Origin: Massilia sp. Bi118
GTDB lineage: Bacteria; Pseudomonadota; Gammaproteobacteria; Burkholderiales; Burkholderiaceae_D
Assembly: GCF_918697865.1 (NCBI RefSeq)
Contig: NZ_CAKKMV010000009.1
Location: 62,001-126,000, forward strand
Direction: 5' to 3'
Length of the DNA: 64,000 nt
In this document: piece after piece, positions 30,098-39,170 of the stretch
Layout of the letters: each line of letters starts with the position of its first letter
Numbering within the stretch: the first letter of the stretch is position 1
Notes under the pieces: model-generated
Databases searched by the model: none
Seen by the model: only the letters and a program-made list of their open reading frames with translations
What the model was told of the DNA's origin: nothing
Program-made: the position numbers and the translations under genes

Positions 30098-31773
30098 CGG
30101 CCCGCTTCGGCTGGCTGTGCAGGCTGAAGCGGCTGTGCTTGGGGTTGCAGGGCGCCCTGCTGTGGCAGAGGCTGGGGCTGGGCCGGCTGCAGCGGCTGCG
30201 CGGGCTGGGCCGGCGGGGTCGCCAGCACGCCTTGCGGGGTCGGCTGCGGTCCTGGCGTGGCCTGGTTCGGCGCCGCCTGTCCCGGCACGGCCAGTACCGG
30301 CAGGGCAGGGCCGCCGAGGTGCGCCACCCAGTCGACCAGGCTGTCGACCACGGCGCGGCCGCGGCCGCCGCCCGCCAGGCTGCTGTTGACGAAGGCCACC
30401 ACCACCAGCGGCTTGCCGGTGGCGTCCGGCACATAGCCGGCCAGGGCGACCACGTTGCTGAGGGTGCCGGTCTTCATGCGCGCGCGGCCGGCCGCCGGGC
30501 TGCCGTGCAGGCGGCGCCGCATGGTGCCGTCGACGGCGACGATCGGCATGCTGGACTGGAATTCCGGCGCCCAGGGACTGCGCAGGCCGGCCAGCAGCAG
30601 GCCGCCCATCTGCGCCGGGGTGATGCGTTCGGTACGCGACAGGCCGGAGCCGTTTTCCAGCACCAGGCCGGTATCGTCGATGCCGTGGGCGCGCATCCAG
30701 TTGCGCACGGCGGCATCGCTGCGCGAGAAAGTCAGCTCGGCGCTGCCCGGCTGCGGGCGGCTGCCCAGCGCCGGGTCGGCTTCGAGCGAACCCAGGCTGA
30801 GGAAGACCAGGCGCGCCAGCAGGTTGTCGGAGGGTTTATTGGTGTCGCGGACGATTTCCGGCAGCATGCGCGAGAGGTGCGCGGCCAGCTGGCGCGATCC
30901 CGGCGGCGTAGCGCCTTCGATGGTGGTGTCGGAAATGGTTCCGCCCAGGCGTTTCCAGGTCGCGCGGAACAGGCGGTCCACGTATTCCTGGCGGTCGACC
31001 ACGTTGATCGAATAGCTCTGGTTGCAGTTTTTCGGGAAGGTCCCGTGCAGCATGACCTTGATGCCGCCGTTCTTCTGCGGCAGTGCTTCCGGCAGCTTCC
31101 AGCCGCTTTCCCAGTTTTCGCAGTTGGCGTCGATCAGTTTCATGTCGTGCGCGATGGTCACGCCCTGCAGCGCGGGCTGCATCTGCACCTTCAGCTGCGA
31201 GCCGGTCGAGCGCAGGTCCAGCTGCAGCATGTTCTTGTTGATCATCGCCGCATCGGGGATGACGTTGTAGTAGGCCTCGGGCGACTCGTCGAAGGGCGGC
31301 GCGCCCAGGTCGGCGCGCGCCGGATTGAAGAGCTGGCGGTCGATCACCAGGTGGCCCTGGATCTTGCGGATGCCCTGGTAGCGCAGGCTGCGCAGCATGT
31401 TTTCCAGCGCCTCGCCGGACAGGTCGACGTCGGCGCCGCCGCGCAGCACCAGGTCGCCCTTCAGGGTGTCGCCCTGCAGCTCGCCGGTGGTGCGCAGCTC
31501 GGTGCGGCCGCGAAACACGGGGCCCAGGGTTTCCAGGCCGACCAGGGTGCTCACCAGCTTCATGGTCGAGGCCGGCTGCATGGGGCGGTCGGCCAGGTGG
31601 GACAGCACGGTCTGCTCGTCGCGCAGCACCAGCACGCTGACCGCGTCTTCCGCAATGCCGGTCGTGCGCAGCGCTTGCGCGACCGGTTCCGGCAGCTGGG
31701 CGTGGGCAAGCGGGGAAGCGGCGAAGGAAGCGGCGACGGCGGCGGCGAGGGCGAGCGAGCGGAGGCGGAACAT
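30094..31773 (-). CDS. dacB: D-alanyl-D-alanine carboxypeptidase/endopeptidase (PBP4 family)
   Basis: The 559-aa peptidase S13 has a signal peptide ending at AHA and the three penicillin-binding motifs: ASTMK (SxxK), PSDN (SxN) and MKTGT (KTG). PBP4 trims or cleaves peptidoglycan peptides in the periplasm. Unusually, about the last 60 residues are Pro/Gln-rich repeats (QPAQP, QPLQP), absent in ordinary PBP4. The gene starts 19 bp after the SpmAB-type gene. Confidence 0.94.
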   Translation of the reverse strand: MFRLRSLALAAAVAASFAASPLAHAQLPEPVAQALRTTGIAEDAVSVLVLRDEQTVLSHLADRPMQPASTMKLVSTLVGLETLGPVFRGRTELRTTGELQGDTLKGDLVLRGGADVDLSGEALENMLRSLRYQGIRKIQGHLVIDRQLFNPARADLGAPPFDESPEAYYNVIPDAAMINKNMLQLDLRSTGSQLKVQMQPALQGVTIAHDMKLIDANCENWESGWKLPEALPQKNGGIKVMLHGTFPKNCNQSYSINVVDRQEYVDRLFRATWKRLGGTISDTTIEGATPPGSRQLAAHLSRMLPEIVRDTNKPSDNLLARLVFLSLGSLEADPALGSRPQPGSAELTFSRSDAAVRNWMRAHGIDDTGLVLENGSGLSRTERITPAQMGGLLLAGLRSPWAPEFQSSMPIVAVDGTMRRRLHGSPAAGRARMKTGTLSNVVALAGYVPDATGKPLVVVAFVNSSLAGGGRGRAVVDSLVDWVAHLGGPALPVLAVPGQAAPNQATPGPQPTPQGVLATPPAQPAQPLQPAQPQPLPQQGALQPQAQPLQPAQPAEAGR

Positions 31774-31792
31774 GCTGGTCCTTTAGTAAAAA

Positions 31793-33031
31793 TTATCCGA
31801 AGAACACGTAGGCCACCGAGATGGCGGCGATGATGCCGGCCAGGTCCGCGATCAGGCCGCAGGAGATGGCGTAACGGGTCTTTTTCACGCCGACCGAACC
31901 GAAGTACAGGGCGACGATGTAGAAGGTGGTGTCGGCCGAGCCCTGGAACACGCAGGCCAGGCGTCCGACGAAGGAATCCACGCCATAGGTCTTCATGGCG
32001 TCGATCATCATCGCCTTCGAGCCGCTGCCGGATAGCGGCTTCATCAGCGCGGTCGGCAGGGCGGGCGTGAACGCGGTGTCGATGCCCGCCATGCGGATCA
32101 GCCATTCCAGGCCTTGCACGATAAAGCCCAGCACGCCGGAATTGCGGATCACGGAAATCGCCACCAGCATGCCGACCAGGTAGGGAATGATGGTCAGCGA
32201 GGTCTGGATGCCGCCCTTCGCGCCCTCGATGAAGGCCTCATAGACGTTGACGCCCTTGCGCAGCGCGCCGACGATGAACACGACGATGATGGAGAACAGG
32301 ATCAGGTTGCTGGCGACCTTGGAAAAGGTCTCGATTTCCGGCTTGCTGAGGAAAGTCGTGATGTACCAGATGAAGGTGACGATCGCGGCCGTCATCCCGC
32401 CCAGCCAGCTCAGCACGACGCCGTTGAGCAGGTTGATGCGCTGGCGGATGCTGACGGCGATGATGCCGGTGACGGTGGCGACATAGGTCGCGATCATGCA
32501 GGGAATGAAAATGTCCGAGGGATCCTTGGCGCCGAGGATGGCGCGCTGGGCCATGATGGCCAGCGGAATCAGGGTCAGGCCCGAGGTGTGCAGCACCAGG
32601 AACATGATCTGGGCGTTGCTGGCCGTGTCCTTTTGCGGGTTCAGGGTCTGCAGGCTTTCCATCGCCTTCAGGCCGAAGGGGGTAGCGGCATTGTCCAGGC
32701 CCAGCAGGTTGGCGGAAAAATTCATCACCATGTGGCCGGTGGCCGGGTGATCCTTCGGGACTTCCGGGAAGATGCGCGAGAAGAATGGCGAGATGACTTT
32801 CGCCAGCCAGCCGACCGCGCCGGCTTTTTCGCCGATGTTCATGATGCCCAGCCACAGCGTCATCACGCCGGCCAGCGGCAGGGCGATGTCCATCACGCCC
32901 ATCTTGGCGGAATCGAAGGTGCCGTCGATGATGCGCTTGAAGATTTCGGTATCTCCAAGGAAGATCCACTGGGCCAGCGCCGCGACGAAGCCAACCAGGA
33001 AAAAGCCGATCCAGATGTAATTCAGAGCCAT
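31793..33031 (-). CDS. SpmA-SpmB fusion, nucleoside-recognition (Gate) domain membrane protein
   Basis: The 412-aa membrane protein joins two Gate domains: an SpmA-like half (LPLAGVMTLWLGIMNIGEKAG, ATPFGLKAME) and an SpmB-like half (PYLVGMLVAISVIRNSG, GSGSKAMMIDAM, CVFQGSADTTFY). In Bacillus, separate SpmA and SpmB affect spore cortex and sit beside dacB. Here the fused protein lies directly upstream of a PBP4-type dacB in a non-sporulating lineage. The transport function is unknown. Confidence 0.88.
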   Translation of the reverse strand: MALNYIWIGFFLVGFVAALAQWIFLGDTEIFKRIIDGTFDSAKMGVMDIALPLAGVMTLWLGIMNIGEKAGAVGWLAKVISPFFSRIFPEVPKDHPATGHMVMNFSANLLGLDNAATPFGLKAMESLQTLNPQKDTASNAQIMFLVLHTSGLTLIPLAIMAQRAILGAKDPSDIFIPCMIATYVATVTGIIAVSIRQRINLLNGVVLSWLGGMTAAIVTFIWYITTFLSKPEIETFSKVASNLILFSIIVVFIVGALRKGVNVYEAFIEGAKGGIQTSLTIIPYLVGMLVAISVIRNSGVLGFIVQGLEWLIRMAGIDTAFTPALPTALMKPLSGSGSKAMMIDAMKTYGVDSFVGRLACVFQGSADTTFYIVALYFGSVGVKKTRYAISCGLIADLAGIIAAISVAYVFFG

Positions 33032-33186
33032 GTGATGTCGTTTGTTCCACCAAGCGCGAGCGTGCGCTCGATTGTGCAGCGGAGAGTATAGGCGCAGCGC
33101 AAGCTGCCATGATGAAAGAATGCGCCGAGGCTATGTGAAAAAGTTATGTATTGCTTGCCGCTAAGCGCTCGGCCTATGATAGAAGG

Positions 33187-34974
33187 ATGAAATTCCGCAC
33201 CCTCGCCGCCGCCGCGCTGGCTTATTCCCTGCTGCACCTGCCTGTCCAGTCCGCTCAAGCCGGGGAAGCCAAGGTCCTGCACATGTTCCTGTCGACCAGC
33301 GAAGCCGGCCTCGACCCGGCGGTCGGTTCGGACCTGGCCACGCTGTCCTTGCTGGAAAACCTGTTCGATCCCTTGCTGCGCTACGACTACCTGGCGCGGC
33401 CCGTGAAACTGCAGGGCAACACGGCGACCGGCCTGCCGACCGTGGAGGATGGCGGCCGCACTTACACCTTCCGCCTCCGTCCCGGCATCCATTTCACGCC
33501 GGATCCCGCCTTCAAGGACAAAAAGCGCGAAGTCACTGCCCAGGATTACGTCTACAGCTTCAAGCGCCTGTACGACCCCAGCCTGCACTCGCCCTTCGGT
33601 TATATCTTCGACGGCAAATTGCAAGGCGACGAGGCGCTGAAGAAGAATTTCAGCTATGCCACCGAGATCCCCGGCCTGCAGGCGGTCGACCGTTACACCC
33701 TGCGCATCCGTTTAAAGGAGCCGGACAATAACTTTTTGTTCTACATGGCGATGCCGGCCGCATCCGTGGTCGCGCGTGAGGTGATGGATGCCTATCCGGG
33801 CCAGGCCGGCAACCATCCGGTCGGCACCGGCCCCTTCATGATCGGCGACTGGAAGCACAGCGACCGCATCGTGCTGCTGAAAAATCCGGATTCCAGCGCC
33901 GTCTTCCACACCAGCCTGGGCGCCGGCAACGATGCCGGGGACAAGGCGCTGGCCGCCAGTCTCGAGGGCCAGCGCCTGCCGCGCGTGGACCGCGTCGAGG
34001 TCAAGATTGCCGAGGAATTCCAGGGCCGCATGCTGGGTTTCCTGAACGGCGAATACGATTACATGGAGCAGGTGCCGGAATCGATGACGGACATGGTCAT
34101 CCGGGACGGCAAGCTGAAGCCCGAGCTGTCGGCGCGCGGCATGCAGCTGTACCGCTTCCCGGTGCTGCAGACCTACTACATGTGGATGAACATGCAGGAC
34201 CCGGTGGTCGGCGGCTATGGCAAGGAAAAGGTGGCGCTGCGCCGGGCCATCTCCCTGAGTTATAACAATGCCGAGGATATTGCCCTGCTGAAGAAGGGCT
34301 TTGCCATGAAGGCCGATTCGCCGCTGCCATCCGGCGTGCTCGGCTACGACCCGAACTACCACAGCCCCGTGCCCTACGATCCGGCGCTGGCGAACGCGCT
34401 GCTCGACCGCTACGGCTACGGCAAGCGCGATGCCGACGGTTTTCGCCGCCAGCCGAACGGCGAGGCGCTGACCCTGGTGATGAGCAGCGAAGCCACCGTC
34501 GGCGGCCGCCTGCGCGACGAGCTGTGGAGAAAATGCCTGAACGCGATCGGCCTGCGCGTGGTGTTCAAGTCGGACAAGAAGCCGGAGATCATCAAGGCCT
34601 CGCGCCTGGGCAAGGTGCAAATGTTCGAGAGTAATTGGGTGGCCGACTTCCCCGATGGCGACAACTTCTACCAGCTGCTCTACGGGCCCAACGCGGGCCG
34701 CGCCAATTACTCCCGCTTCAACCTGCCGGCCTATAACGAACGCTACGAAAAAGCGCATGCGTTGCAGGACGGCCCGGAGCGCCAGAAGCTGTATTTCGAG
34801 ATGAACCAGCTGATCCACGCCTATAACCCGTGGGTGCCGCTGACCCATGTTTTGTCGGCTGATATTCGTCAACCGTGGCTGAAAAACTACAAACGCCATC
34901 CCGTGGAATTCACGCAATGGCGTTATCTCGACCTCGATGTTGCAGAAAGAGCACGCGCTACCCTAGCGAAATGA
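33187..34974 (+). CDS. ABC transporter substrate-binding protein, family 5 (OppA/MppA-like)
   Basis: The 595-aa exported protein starts at 33187 with GAAGG before the ATG and a signal peptide ending near SAQAG. It has the SBP_bac_5 fold: FLSTSEAGLDPAVGSD, YTFRLRPGIHFTPD, the VGTGPFMIGDW segment, RRAISLSYN. Such proteins bind peptides for Opp/Dpp-type ABC importers; MppA binds murein tripeptide. No permease or ATPase genes are adjacent, so it would use one encoded elsewhere. Placement before the TonB receptor and ldcA supports a wall-peptide ligand. Confidence 0.85.
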   Translation: MKFRTLAAAALAYSLLHLPVQSAQAGEAKVLHMFLSTSEAGLDPAVGSDLATLSLLENLFDPLLRYDYLARPVKLQGNTATGLPTVEDGGRTYTFRLRPGIHFTPDPAFKDKKREVTAQDYVYSFKRLYDPSLHSPFGYIFDGKLQGDEALKKNFSYATEIPGLQAVDRYTLRIRLKEPDNNFLFYMAMPAASVVAREVMDAYPGQAGNHPVGTGPFMIGDWKHSDRIVLLKNPDSSAVFHTSLGAGNDAGDKALAASLEGQRLPRVDRVEVKIAEEFQGRMLGFLNGEYDYMEQVPESMTDMVIRDGKLKPELSARGMQLYRFPVLQTYYMWMNMQDPVVGGYGKEKVALRRAISLSYNNAEDIALLKKGFAMKADSPLPSGVLGYDPNYHSPVPYDPALANALLDRYGYGKRDADGFRRQPNGEALTLVMSSEATVGGRLRDELWRKCLNAIGLRVVFKSDKKPEIIKASRLGKVQMFESNWVADFPDGDNFYQLLYGPNAGRANYSRFNLPAYNERYEKAHALQDGPERQKLYFEMNQLIHAYNPWVPLTHVLSADIRQPWLKNYKRHPVEFTQWRYLDLDVAERARATLAK

Positions 34975-35083
34975 TAGTTTCCGCTAGATTTTCCCTAGCA
35001 AAACATTCCCTGTAGTTATACTCGATTCCGGATTTTTCATTGGAACGCGCAAATACGTCCGCGTACCCTCGAAATTAATAATA

Positions 35084-35105
35084 ACGTAATGCATTGACAT
35101 TACGT
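35084..35105. promoter_or_regulatory. Perfect inverted repeat upstream of the TonB receptor gene
   Basis: ACGTAATG and CATTACGT are separated by CATTGA, a perfect 8-bp inverted repeat 53 bp before the GTG start of the receptor gene. Its spacing fits a dimeric repressor site. No copy was found upstream of murQ. Confidence 0.45.
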
Positions 35106-35157
35106 GACAGTAAAACTATCCCAAGACAAACGCTGCAGCACTACCAAGGAGAGACGC

Positions 35158-38010
35158 GTGAAGTTAAAGAAGTTAGCACAGATGATTGCCCTGATCGGCA
35201 TCGTCAGCCCAGCCATCGCACAGGAAGCGGAGCAGGCGAAACCGATCCAACGCGTCGAAATCACCGGTAGTAGCATCAAGCGCATCGCCAAGGAAGGCGC
35301 ACTGCCGCTGGAAATCATCAGCCGCAAGCAGATGGAAGACCAGGGCATCGTCACCGCCGAGCAGCTGATCGCCAACCTGAACGTCAACGGCAACGGCTCC
35401 GACAACCTGGCGTCGAACTCCGACGTCACCACCGGCGCCCAGCGCGGCAACAACGGCGCCTCGAGCGCCAACCTGCGCGGCCAGGGCGCCGATTCGACCC
35501 TGGTCCTGCTGAACGGCCGCCGCGTGGCGACCTACGGCATGAAGGGTTCGGCGGTCGACCTGAATGCGATTCCGTTCGCGGCGGTGGAGCGCGTCGAGGT
35601 GCTGAAGGACGGCGCCTCGGCGATCTACGGTACCGACGCGATCGGCGGCGTGATCAACTTCATCACCAAGAAAAATTACCATGGCCTGGAAGCCAACGTC
35701 TTCGAAGACGCCACCCAGCACGGCGGCTCGAACATCGCACGCGCCTCCCTGACCGGCGGCTGGGGCGACCTCGACAAGGACGGCTGGAACCTGCTGGCGA
35801 CCGGCGCCCGCGCCGAGAACAACGCCCTGAAAGGCAACCAGCGCGACTTCGTCCAGACCTTCCAGCCGAACCGCGGCGTGTCGGTGGATACCCGCGGTGC
35901 GCCTTTCGCCAACGTGTACGGCGTGTCGCCGACCTCCTACGGCCCGACCCTGCTGGGCACCAACGCCAGCGGCGTGGCGGCGCCGGGCGGCACCACCCTG
36001 TACAACGGCATCAGCATCCTCGACCTGCCGGGCGGCAAGGGCTGCAACAGCATCGACGGCATGCAGGCTTACGACGAAAAACTGTGGGATACCCCGGGCG
36101 CGGCCTATGGCTGCGCATGGGACACGGGCCGTGCGGCCGTCCTGCAGCAGCCGGTAACCAGCAATAACGGCCTGGCGCGCCTGACCATCCAGCGCGGCGA
36201 GCACCAGCTGTTCGTCGAAGCGGTCGGTTCGCAAGTGACTTCGAAGAAGAGCTTCTCGCCGAACCAGATTTCGCCGTCGACCGTCAACTTCCCGTACAGC
36301 TCGTTCTACCCGAGCACCGGCTCCGCCTATAACATGGTGTACAACGAGCTGGTCAAGGTGTTCCCGAGCATCGCCGCCAACTACGGCAAGCCGATCGCCT
36401 ACCGCTGGCGCTGCATGGAGTGCGGCAACCGCGAGATCGAGACCGAAAGCAAGGCAGGCCGCCTGCAAGTCGGCGCGGATGGTCCGCTGACCCTGTTCGG
36501 CCGCCGCTTCGACTACCGCATCGGCGCATCGAAGGCCTACAGCGAAGCTGAATCGCACCTGGGCAAGGGCTACAACTACACCGTCGCCCTGGCCAATGCG
36601 CTGGGCACCGGCATCATCAATCCTTTCCTGCTGCCGGGCGAGAAGCAGAGCCAGGCCGCGATCGACCTGATCAACAGCACTTCGGCTGAAGGCGTCACCA
36701 TGTACGGCGGCAAGACCACCCTGACGCAGGCCGACGCCGCGCTGTCGGGCGAGATCTTCAACCTGCCGGCCGGCGCCGTCATGGCCGCCATCGGTACCGA
36801 CCTGCGCCGCGAAGGTTACGAGTTCAACGGCGACGGACGCGCAGCTGCTGCCCGCCCTGCTATCCTGAACGCGCCTTTCGACGACCAGAACGCGCTGAAG
36901 GAAAAGAGCCGCGACGTCAAGGCCGTGTATTTCGAATTCCTGATCCCGGTCACCAAGTCGTTCGAGCTGAACATCGCCGGCCGCCAGGACCATTACTCGG
37001 GCTTCGGCAACACCTTCAACCCGAAGTACTCGTTCCGCTTCCAGCCGATCGATTCGCTGATGTTCCGTGGTTCGTACAACACCGGCTTCCGCGCACCGTC
37101 GTTCAACCAGCTGTTCAACGGCATCACCGAGTCGCAGTACGCCGGCAAGGACCTGGCCGATCCGGAAAAGTGCCCGACCCTGAAGGTCGACAGCACCAAG
37201 CCGGGCTGCGAATCGATCACCCCGGTGATTTTGACGGGTGGCAAAACTACCCTGGGTCCTGAGACCGCCAAGCAGGGCACCCTGGGTGTGGTCTGGCAGC
37301 CGCTGGCCAATTTCTCGATGAATGCCGACCTGTGGGAAATCCGCAAGCAGAACACCATCGACTCGTTCACGCTGGCGACCATGACCGCGAACTACGGCCT
37401 GTTCAAGGACCAGTTCCTGCGTGACGCTTCCGGCAACCTGCTCGCCGTCGACCAGCGCTGGGTCAACGCCGGTGAGCGCATCACCCGCGGCCTGGAACTG
37501 GGCGCCCGCACCAACGGCAAACTGGGCCAGGGTACCTGGACCGCGAGCATCGACGGCACCCGCCTGCTGGAGAAGAAGTCGCGCGCTACCACGACCAGCG
37601 ATTTCGGTCCTAGCGAAATCGGCAAGTTCCTCTTTACCGGCGACCTCGGCCTGAAGTGGAAGCACACCGCCTTCGTGACCTACAAGCAGGGTGACTGGAG
37701 CAGCACGCTGACCAACGTCTACCGTGCAGGCTACAAGGACCAGGTGCTGCCGGGCGTTGCCAACGGTGTCGTCCATCCGGCCGACCTCGATCCGGACGTC
37801 AAGCCGTACTCGATCTTCCACCTGAGCCTGACCTACACCGGCGTGCCGGGTACCAGCATCACGGCCGGTATCAAGAACCTGCTCGACAAGGACCCGCCGT
37901 TCGCGATCACCTACGACAGCAACTCGGGCGCGGGCAGCACCTGGGAGCCGCGCGTAGCGGACCCGCGTGGCCGTTCGTTCACCCTGATGGTGAACCACAA
38001 GTTCTTCTGA
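35158..38010 (+). CDS. TonB-dependent outer-membrane receptor
   Basis: The 950-aa receptor starts with GTG at 35158 after AAGGAGAG. A signal peptide ending AIA-Q precedes a plug domain (QRVEITGSSIKR, LRGQGADSTLVLLNGRRVATYG, LKDGASAIYGTDAIGGVINF) and a beta barrel ending in the aromatic VNHKFF. The plug type is that of large receptors used for sugars, peptides and polymers, not classical siderophore receptors. No FecR/sigma pair is nearby. The position between the peptide-binding protein and ldcA suggests uptake of wall fragments. Confidence 0.92.
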   Translation: MKLKKLAQMIALIGIVSPAIAQEAEQAKPIQRVEITGSSIKRIAKEGALPLEIISRKQMEDQGIVTAEQLIANLNVNGNGSDNLASNSDVTTGAQRGNNGASSANLRGQGADSTLVLLNGRRVATYGMKGSAVDLNAIPFAAVERVEVLKDGASAIYGTDAIGGVINFITKKNYHGLEANVFEDATQHGGSNIARASLTGGWGDLDKDGWNLLATGARAENNALKGNQRDFVQTFQPNRGVSVDTRGAPFANVYGVSPTSYGPTLLGTNASGVAAPGGTTLYNGISILDLPGGKGCNSIDGMQAYDEKLWDTPGAAYGCAWDTGRAAVLQQPVTSNNGLARLTIQRGEHQLFVEAVGSQVTSKKSFSPNQISPSTVNFPYSSFYPSTGSAYNMVYNELVKVFPSIAANYGKPIAYRWRCMECGNREIETESKAGRLQVGADGPLTLFGRRFDYRIGASKAYSEAESHLGKGYNYTVALANALGTGIINPFLLPGEKQSQAAIDLINSTSAEGVTMYGGKTTLTQADAALSGEIFNLPAGAVMAAIGTDLRREGYEFNGDGRAAAARPAILNAPFDDQNALKEKSRDVKAVYFEFLIPVTKSFELNIAGRQDHYSGFGNTFNPKYSFRFQPIDSLMFRGSYNTGFRAPSFNQLFNGITESQYAGKDLADPEKCPTLKVDSTKPGCESITPVILTGGKTTLGPETAKQGTLGVVWQPLANFSMNADLWEIRKQNTIDSFTLATMTANYGLFKDQFLRDASGNLLAVDQRWVNAGERITRGLELGARTNGKLGQGTWTASIDGTRLLEKKSRATTTSDFGPSEIGKFLFTGDLGLKWKHTAFVTYKQGDWSSTLTNVYRAGYKDQVLPGVANGVVHPADLDPDVKPYSIFHLSLTYTGVPGTSITAGIKNLLDKDPPFAITYDSNSGAGSTWEPRVADPRGRSFTLMVNHKFF

Positions 38011-38033
38011 TCGGCTTCAAGCGCTGACAGCAA

Positions 38034-38081
38034 CGGCCCGTCGACCGGGGAGCCAGTCTCCCCGGCCCGCGGGCCGTTTTT
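38034..38081 (+). terminator. Rho-independent terminator after the TonB receptor
   Basis: Nested GC-rich inverted repeats (outer arms CGGCCCG and CGGGCCG, inner arms CGGGGAG and CTCCCCG) end in TTTTTC, 24 bp after the stop codon. ldcA transcription would need read-through or its own promoter. Confidence 0.8.
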
Positions 38082-38108
38082 CATTGTTTAATTCGGACGC
38101 CAACGGAC

Positions 38109-39170
38109 ATGTCTAACATCAGCAGACGCGGTTTCGGGAAGCTCGCAGCTGCCTCGCTGCTGCTGCCGGCCTCCTTTTCCAGCGCCAAGCCCAGGCGTGC
38201 GCCCACCTCTCCCATGAAACACCTGATCAAACCACCGCGCCTCAAGAAAGGCGACCTGGTCGGCCTCATCGCGCCCGGCGGCTACACCAGCGACGCCTCG
38301 ATCCAGAAGGCCGTCAAGAACATCGAGGCGCTGGGCTTCCGCGTCAAACCGGGCAACTACCTGCGCGAGGTCTGGGGCAATTACGGCGGCACCGTCGCCG
38401 CCCGCATTGCTGACCTGCACGGCATGTTCCGCGATCCGGACGTGAAAGCCATCTGGGCGATCCGCGGCGGCTCCGGCTGCATCTCGCTGCTGAAGCACCT
38501 GGACTTCGAACTGATCCGCAAGCACCCGAAGATCCTGCTCGGCTACTCCGACATCACGGCCCTGCACCTGGCCATCCACCGCCATGCCGGCGTGGTGACC
38601 TTCCACGGCCCGGTGGCCTCGAGCACGCCGTCCGAGTACTCGAACGAGCACATGCTGGCGGTGCTGAGCGACCCGCGTGCCAGCTACACGATTCCGATGG
38701 CCCAGGAGAACGCACGCCGCGCCCTGCTGGAGCCGCAGTACGCGGTGCGCACCGTGCATGGCGGCAGCGCCACCGGCCCGCTCATGGGCGGCAACCTGTC
38801 GCTGGTAGCCGCGCTGGCCGGTACGCCGTATGCGGCCGACTTCAAGGACAGCCTGCTGTTCATCGAAGAGGTGAACGAGGAGCCGTATCGGATCGACCGC
38901 TGGATGACCCAGCTCGACCTGGCCGTCGGCCTGGACAAGGCGGCCGGCGTCATGATCGGCATTTGCGAGAACTGCGGCCCGCAGGGCAACGGTTCCTCAT
39001 TGACGCTGGACGAGACCCTGGACGTGCACCTGCAGCCGCTGCAGGCGCCGGCGGTGACCGGCTACTCCTTCGGCCACATCCGCAACCAGTTCACGATGCC
39101 GGTTGGCGTGCGCGCCACGCTCGATACGGAGCGGCAGACGCTGACCTTGCTGGAGCCGGCGGTCAGCTGA
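38109..39170 (+). CDS. ldcA: LD-carboxypeptidase (peptidase S66)
   Basis: The 353-aa protein has the S66 motifs IAPGGY, AIRGGSGC, LLGYSDIT (nucleophile S147) and FGHIRNQ with the catalytic His. LdcA cleaves the terminal D-Ala from L,D-tetrapeptides during recycling. Unlike cytoplasmic E. coli LdcA, it has an N-terminal Tat-type signal (SRRGFGKLAAASLLLP), so a periplasmic location is predicted. It starts 99 bp after the receptor gene. Confidence 0.93.
   Translation: MSNISRRGFGKLAAASLLLPASFSSAKPRRAPTSPMKHLIKPPRLKKGDLVGLIAPGGYTSDASIQKAVKNIEALGFRVKPGNYLREVWGNYGGTVAARIADLHGMFRDPDVKAIWAIRGGSGCISLLKHLDFELIRKHPKILLGYSDITALHLAIHRHAGVVTFHGPVASSTPSEYSNEHMLAVLSDPRASYTIPMAQENARRALLEPQYAVRTVHGGSATGPLMGGNLSLVAALAGTPYAADFKDSLLFIEEVNEEPYRIDRWMTQLDLAVGLDKAAGVMIGICENCGPQGNGSSLTLDETLDVHLQPLQAPAVTGYSFGHIRNQFTMPVGVRATLDTERQTLTLLEPAVS

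Noticed and set aside
35173-37998. 941-codon frame opposite the TonB receptor gene
   Set aside because: It is the antisense shadow of a gene with clear plug and barrel motifs; high GC keeps opposite frames open.
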